Shown here one piece after another: positions 58,278-64,000 of a DNA stretch of 64,000 bases. How positions within the stretch are numbered: the stretch's first letter is position 1; each line of letters begins with the position of its first letter. Both the position numbers and the translations under genes were made by a program. A model generated the notes under the pieces. That model was not told the origin of the DNA, did no database searches, and saw only the letters and a list, made by a program, of their open reading frames with translations. Source of the DNA: Ganoderma boninense (lineage: Eukaryota > Basidiomycota > Agaricomycetes > Polyporales > Polyporaceae); the NCBI GenBank assembly GCA_002900995.3, contig CM035312.1, positions 3,678,602 through 3,742,601 on the forward strand. Direction: 5' to 3'.

Positions 58278-61200
58278 AGGGTTTTCTGATTAGAGCCGCA
58301 CTGGACGCTGCGTGTGCCGGCTCTTGTAGTAATAGTCGATTTTCTGTACTGAGTTCTGCGTTTGTATATGAAGTAAATCATAGTGGCCAACACTTTCATA
58401 TACCAGTACGGTTAATCGGCAAGCAGCGACACAAGGACATAGTAGCCATGGTAGATAGCGGGGCTACTACTAAGTTTTTACATAGACAGTTCGTAGAGAA
58501 GAACCAGGTTACGACGAGGAAGTTGGCAAGGCCAATTCCCCTGTACAACATAGATGGTACCGAGAACCGTGATGGAACGATCACGGAGGTTGCCGTGTTG
58601 GATATGGCGATTGGAGACCACCAGGAGAAGGTGGTGTTTGTGGTGACAGACATAGGAGAAGAGGATGTGATCATTGGCCTGGACTGGCTGCGCGAACACA
58701 ACCCTGAAGTAGATTGGGAACGTGGCTCGCTGCGCCTATCGAGATGTCCAGAGGCATGTCCGGCTCATCGGAAGGCATCCAAACCTGTTGAAACCAAAGC
58801 GCGTGATACGGAGGTACGGCTTACGGCGCGCAATGGTTCTCGACGGGTGCGGAAGGCAAAGACGATGGGTAGGATATGCACGGCCGTAATGGTCGAGGAG
58901 GAGGAGGAAGATAGGCCTCCACCACCAGGTTTTCTGCCGGAATGGGATGGCACTGAGGAGTCTCTTCTCAATGCACTAGAAGATGGACGACGACTTCGAG
59001 GTACCCCTAAGATCTTTGTGTCGGCGAGCTACACGTACTCTCAACAGCTTGCTGAACAAGAATACCAGAAGAAGGAAGTCCGTCCTGTCGAAGAGATCGT
59101 ACCTCCCAGTACCACGAGTATCTGCGTGTGTTCTCGAAAGAGGCGTCCGAACGTCTACCTGAGCATGGACCCTACGACCATGCTATAGAACTCGTACCAG
59201 ATGCTAGGATGTTCCATTCCAAGGTGTACCCCCTGTCGCCCAGCGAGCAGGTTGAGCTTGACAAGTTCCTTAGCGAGAACTTGGCCAAAGGATATATTCA
59301 AGAGTCGAAGTCACCGATGTCGTCACCATTCTTCTTCGTTAAAAAAGAAGGATGGCAGCCTACGTCCTGTACAGGACTACCGGCGATTGAACGACATCAC
59401 CATTAAGAACCGATACCCACTACCGTTGGTGTCGGACTTGATGGATCGACTCAAGAGGGCCAAGTACTTTACAAAGCTTGACATCCGTTGGGGGTACAAC
59501 AATGTGCGGATTAAGACCGGTGATGAATGGAAGGCTGCCTTCGTTACCAATCGTGGACTGTTCGAACCGAACGTGATGTACTTCGGACTGGCTAACTCGC
59601 CTAGTACATTCTCTGCGCTCATGAACGACATCTTCAAGGACCTCATCATACTCGGCAAAATCACTATCTACCTCGACGACATCCTCATATTCACCAACGA
59701 CATCGAGGAACACCGCACATTGGTGCGTGAGGTCCTGAAGCGTCTGGCGGAGCACGACCTGTTCTGCAAGCCAGAGAAGTGCGAATTCGAACAGCCGAAG
59801 GTTGAGTACCTAGGTGTGCTCGTCTCGGAGAACTGTGTGGAGATGGACCCAGTGAAGGTCAGGGGTATCGCAGAATGGCCTGTCCCTCAGAACGCCTCAG
59901 ATGTACGGAAGTTCCGCGGTTTCGCGAATTTCTACAGGCGGTTCATCAAGGACTTCAGCGCGGTATGCAAACCCCTTGACCGTCTCACGGGTAACGCTCC
60001 CTGGCAATGGGGTGCCGAAGAGCAATCAGCATTCGACGAGCTCAAGCGTCGTTTCACTGAAAGCCCTGTCCTGAGCATGTATGACCCAGACCGCAAAACC
60101 CGCATTGAAGTCGATGCATCCGGGTATGCTACCGGTGCGGTTCTGTCTCAGGAGGGGGAGGACGGCAAATGGCACCCTGTGGCTTTCCACTCTGAGTCAA
60201 TGAGCGATGCGGAACGCAACTACGAGATCTATGACAAGGAGATGCTCGCCATCATCCGTGCCCTGCAGGCCTGGCGCCACTACCTCGAGGGTCTTCCTAG
60301 TGTGTTCGAGATCCAGTCGGACCACAAGAACCTCGAGTACTGGAAGGCCGCACAAAACCTCACGCGCAGGCAGGCACGATGGGCTCTCTATCTGTCGCGG
60401 TTCGACTTTGTCATTGCACACAAGCCAGGCACCTCCAATGGTAGGGCAGATGCGCTGTCGCGCAGGCCTGATCACCAGAAGGATGACGCCGATGACAACC
60501 TGAACCGAGTCATGTTGCAACCCGATCGCTTCCGAGTACTGGCAGCTAAGAGAGGGCACATGTCAGTGGTACCAGAGAAGGCACTGCTCCGCCGCATTCG
60601 AGAATGTGGAGAGCGTGAGCAGGAGGTCGCAGAGGCACTCAGCAAGCTCGATAAGCTAGGGCCAGCACGTCTACAGAACGATTTGGTGGACTGGAACACA
60701 GAACAAGGCCTGCTGCTCTACCGCGGCCGAGTTTATGTCCCCAAAGATGACGCGCTCCGAGCAGAGATAGTGCGCATTCACCACGACCTCCCGCCTGCTG
60801 GACACCCTGGCCAGGCAAAGACGGTGGAGTTGGTTACACGGAACTACTGGTGGCCGGGCATGGCAAAGTTCATTAAGGATTACGTTGAGACCTGCGACAC
60901 TTGTCGCCGTGGCAAGACTTCACATGCGAAGCCCACATGGTCCCCTTCAACCCAACGAGATCCCGGACGGCCCAGGCCAAGTAGTTACCTGTGACTTCAT
61001 CACTGGACTGCCGGAGGTGGACGGATACAACGCGCTCCAGCTTATTGCTGATCGGCATGGAAAGATGATTCACCTTATTCCATGCACCGAGGAGATTGAC
61101 ACGGAAGGGACTGCAGACAACTTCATTAGAGAATGGTTCCGTCTACATGGACTCCCGCGAAAGATCATCTCTGATCGGGGGCCCCAGTTCTCTAGCAAGC

Positions 61201-62063
61201 TCTTCCGTGCAATCCTTAAAGGCCTCGACATAGAAAGCGCGTTGTCCACAGCCTACCACCCGCAGACGGATGGACAGTCAGAGCGATGGAACCAGGAGAT
61301 AGAGGCGTACCTGCGGATGTACTGCTCAAGGCGCCGCGACGATTGGGTCAAGTGGCTACCAACAGCAGAGTACTGCTTTAACTCGCGCGTACATTCATCC
61401 ACAGGGTACTCGCCGTTTTACCTCATGTACGGCTATGAACCTCAGTTCCACGTTCCGATGCTATCCACCACGGTGCCTACGGCGGATGAACGAAGAGAGG
61501 AGTTGCGGCAGGCAAGGGAGGATGCGACCTCAGCCTTAACCCTGGCAGCAGAGCGGATGAAGGAGTACTACGATCGCTATGTCTCCACTGCCCCAGAGTT
61601 CAAGGAGGGTCAGAAGGTGTGGCTCGACACGAGGAACTTCCGTGTCCCAGGAGTCTCTCGGAAGCTGGTGGACCGGTACGCTGGCCCGTACCCTGTCAAG
61701 CGCAAGGTGGGCAACTTGGCTTACGAGCTCAAGCTCCCCAAAGACATGGGGCTCCACCCGGTGTTCCATGTGACACTCCTACACCCGCACAAAGAAAGCC
61801 AACTTCCTGGTCGGCATCCCCCTGAACCCGCAGCTCTTGAAGTGGAAGGAGAGGAAGAGTACGAAGTAGAGGAAGTGTTAGAGTCGCGTCGGTATGGGCG
61901 GTGGAAGAAACTGCAGTATCTTGTTCACTGGAAGGGCTGGGGCCCTGAACACGATAGCTGGGAAGACGTGTTGGATCTAGCAAATGCGCCAAAAGTGCTG
62001 CAAAAGTTTCATTCGACACATCCCGACGCTCCTGGCCCTCTCAACAAGAAGACTCGATCGTGA
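58278..62063 (+). pseudogene. Element 2 Pol, near-complete with three frame breaks
   Basis: Protease (VDSGATTKF), RT ([21 protein letters not shown]), RNase H ([28 protein letters not shown]), HHCC and DDE integrase motifs, and chromodomain are all present. In contrast to element 1, RT to RNase H to integrase is one uninterrupted frame through 59400-60940. Breaks are one C fewer near 59107 (CCTCCCAG for CCTCCCCAG), one A more near 59348 in an A run, and one C more near 60933 (GCCCACATGG for GCCACATGG). All are single-base changes in or next to homopolymers. The two copies are thus broken at different places. Confidence 0.93.
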
Positions 62064-62089
62064 GGACACGATCCTTAGGAGGGGGGTAT

Positions 62090-62549
62090 TGTCATGAACG
62101 GCACGCTCAGTGCCTACCCCGGCGTCTCTCTTTCCCTTTTTGGACTGTTTGCCTCCCGCGTCGTCCTTATTGTCCTCCGTTGTTTAGCAAACCCGTCCCT
62201 TGTTCTCGCAGTACAATAACTCCTGTTACCCATTGTTCCCATCGTCATTGTACTACATACCATTGTTCTTCCACTGGTTCCCGTGTCCATAGTTACCTAT
62301 TGTCCCCGGTTCCCATTGTCCGCTACATGTATATAAGGCCTGTACTTCGCTACCTGGAGACCTCAGTTTCGACCTCTTGTCTCCAGGTAAGCCTCGCTGT
62401 ATTCTCGCTCGTTAGTTACTCGCTCAATACATCTTGTCTCCAGCCTGACTGTCGAGCCCTGCTCCGCTCTCGCTGCACAAGTGCTCGTCGACGCCCCTGC
62501 TCGTCTCGTAAGCCTCCTCCCTGATCTTACTCGACAGCCAGTCGTAACA
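62090..62549 (+). repeat. 3' LTR of element 2
   Basis: 460 bp, same ends and words as the 5' LTR, with a few substitutions (for example GCCTCGCTG for GCCTTGCTG). Confidence 0.95.
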
Positions 62550-63308
62550 CATAACCCTGTGATACCGCCTGGGGTACCTTCGGTGGGCACTTGGGGTGGA
62601 AATGGAATGGGATGTGACGCCATGTCGGCACCGGCATACAACTTCCTAGCACCCGGTCATCACGACACACACAGTAGCCCGATGGAGTGGGTAAATGTGG
62701 ACGGTTACATGAGCGCGCCCGAAATGCTTTCATGGGAGTACGGCTACACACCCGGTTTTCCTTCGCTCCAGCCTACCCACGTTGGAAGCGGCGATGTACT
62801 CCAGGCACCCCATGCTCCACCGACCTCTGCAAGCCTGTCACCCGATGCGGCAGCGTTGAGGCCCGCAACGACGACTTCTCCCAAGCAGACAACGGACGAC
62901 GGCATACCAGTAGGACGGTCGTCGTCAGATCCTTTATCCTGCACTGATTCCCAGCCCATGGAGGGCACCACGATCTCGCCGAAACAGGCAAGTACAGGAG
63001 AGTTGGCTGCTGCTGTCCACGTGCCAGACGAAGGACCTTCCAACCCAGCGAAACGAAAGCTACGTGAGAGGACCAGGCAAAGTGCCAGGATCATAGCGGC
63101 GAATGCGGCTGGTCCACCAGACGGTACACGCGCTGGGCCGGAACAGCCAGAGGATGCCTCTCCTTCTCGGGGAGAACGAGCAGCGAAGCGCGCCAAGAAG
63201 ACAAGAGAGAAGAAGGCGAGCGGTGGAGAGGTTGATGCGGTGACGAATGACAGTGCGTCCCTGCCTCCGGGAGATGGACTTGACAAGGAACGTAGAGGTA
63301 AAGGGCCA

Positions 63309-63360
63309 GGGCGAGGTCGAGGGCGAGGTCGAGGGCGAGGTCGAGGGCGAGGTCGAGGGT
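63309..63360 (+). repeat. 12-bp coding repeat (Arg-Gly tail)
   Basis: GCGAGGTCGAGG is repeated about four times in the last codons of the split HMG-like gene, giving an (RG)n tail of the kind in RNA- or chromatin-binding proteins. Confidence 0.9.
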
Positions 63361-63386
63361 GCGCTACCGGCATGGGTAACGGCTGA

Positions 63387-64000
63387 TGAGGCCGCCGGCA
63401 TGTCTGCGGACATAATACTATATCTCTCTATAATAAGCACCACTCCATGGACTTTATGCAACAAACACTTGGTGATGACTCTAGAGGCTCCTCGGGAAAC
63501 GGTTGGCGTTCAGTACATGTACGAGAACTTAAGCCCGGACTGGAAAAGTGCGTGATCTGCAATGTCGATGTTTAGCAAGGATACGACTTAAAGCCAGGAT
63601 TTCATGAGAGGGGTGGACTTAGACTTATCTTTCTACAGCAAAATATACCCCACTGGATGATGTAGGCTCCGCGGGCCTGGCTTACGTTACCACACTGGAT
63701 TATCCTTTTGCTCCTAACGACCTGGATTACCATTATCTACGGACTTACGCCATGTTCAGCTAAGCCAGAGTCTTGGGCTCAACTTATCACAGTACATTAT
63801 CCACCATGCCGCGTACGGTGGAAACGTAAGTGGCTTTTACCTGGATTATCTGGATGGAGGTCGCGTGCAGGGAGGGGGCGGTGGACGGAGACGTTACCGT
63901 GATTCACTACCACCACGTCGTGCTCGACAGTCTACCAGTCCACTCTCCAACTCCGTCCTCTTGAATTGGATCGACGTCGTGGCGACCGACTTGTGGTGCA
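63387..64000. other. Region without a recognised gene
   Basis: No coding sequence is supported. The words CTGGATTATC or CTGGATTACC recur four times between 63690 and 63855. The right end of the cluster or element is not identifiable and may lie beyond the window. Confidence 0.4.

Larger units (their letters stand above)
56011..62549 (+). mobile_element. Ty3/gypsy chromovirus LTR retrotransposon, element 2
   Basis: Complete 6539-bp element, nearly identical to element 1 but inverted: LTRs 56011-56470 and 62090-62549, target duplication CATAA at 56006-56010 and 62550-62554, polypurine tract AGGAGGGGGGTAT before the 3' LTR. It interrupts the long exon of the gene at 53046-63386. The two LTRs match over 460 bp with few differences, so the insertion is young, yet Gag and Pol carry several indels. 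Confidence 0.97.
53046..63386 (+). pseudogene. HMG-like, RG-tailed protein gene split by element 2
   Basis: A multi-exon gene with the start at 53046 (MSSYIPSIPPGCQGL) or at 52812. Parts in order: Ser/Thr-rich segment, an acidic run (Asp/Glu, 53388-53485), basic KKHRAAHAMLKAEM and DGRKQQKQRQKIRDD. Then an HMG-box-like region (GVNPFWKAMSSRR, TAAEMWRELEPEKKAAWEAR), exons starting LVMDVLGDALAEG and SVRLHPESPSLANYQGG, and a long exon with 108-bp repeats that reaches the target site CATAA (56006-56010). Phase-consistent introns lie at about 54074-54120, 54264-54312, 54421-54480 and 54641-54697. After the retrotransposon, the frame resumes exactly at the second CATAA (62550) with PVIPPGVPSVGTWGGN and runs through basic KRKLRERTRQSARIIAAN to an RG-repeat tail and a stop at 63386. 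Only the exon before 53790 has an unclear junction. The protein was probably chromatin- or nucleic-acid-binding (inference). Confidence 0.65.

Noticed and set aside
30540..64000. Terminal inverted repeats of a giant element
   Set aside because: Edges at 30.5-30.7 kb and 63.4-64.0 kb were compared by eye and no inverted match longer than about 9 bp was seen. The right end may be outside the window.

Overview
The window comes from a fungal nuclear genome, most probably a basidiomycete of the Agaricomycetes. The evidence is short GT-AG introns (about 50-60 nt) with CTRAY branch sites, a HET-domain gene, BTB/POZ genes of the agaricomycete type, a CE9-like amidohydrolase, and above all a KDZ (Kyakuja-Dileera-Zisupton) transposase next to a TET/JBP-type dioxygenase gene, a pairing known from this group. 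Assignment to Polyporales would be a guess. No organellar or bacterial genes were seen.

Left part (1-30 kb). Ordinary genes lie among decayed relatives. A seven-exon gene of unknown family (351 aa, CxxC-rich N terminus) at 6463-7966 has a broken tandem copy at 2.7-4.0 kb, an inverted copy at 18.2-19.6 kb and a last-exon remnant at 17.0 kb. A membrane-anchored CE9-type amidohydrolase (9266-13190) has fragments at the left window edge and at 17.4 kb. A BTB/POZ gene (25.8-27.0 kb) has remnants at 15.5-16.0 and 24.8-25.2 kb, and itself carries an in-frame TGA at a conserved Cys codon. A tRNA-Glu(CTC), a four-exon gene of unknown function (13521-14844), a HET-domain gene (21185-23207), a tRNA-like Pol III unit (27.5 kb) and a truncated hAT transposase (29.2-30.2 kb) complete this part.

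Right part (30.6-63.4 kb). This looks like a large mobile-element neighbourhood. A TET/JBP-like 2OG-Fe(II) dioxygenase gene (34189-35681, +) ends 141 bp from the end of a KDZ transposase gene (35823-39890, -). Around them lie genes of unknown function: 30643-32511, 32800-33249, 40179-42326 (677 aa, three phase-consistent exons), 43222-45008, and two more genes, each split by an LTR retrotransposon.

The two retrotransposons (45491-52031, minus; 56011-62549, plus) are nearly identical Ty3/gypsy chromoviruses with 460-bp LTRs, exact 5-bp target duplications, a C-terminal chromodomain, and a primer-binding site that is an 11-nt complement of the LTR's own predicted transcript start (Tf1-type self-priming). 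Each sits inside an open reading frame that would be continuous without it. The two copies differ mostly by 1-2 nt indels, many in homopolymers, so either the copies have begun to decay or the assembly carries indel errors.

The working picture is a KDZ-type element carrying a DNA-modifying dioxygenase and several uncharacterised proteins, later hit by two retrotransposon insertions. The outer ends of such an element could not be located here. Exon boundaries were set by eye from splice consensus, reading-phase continuity and comparison between paralogues within the window.
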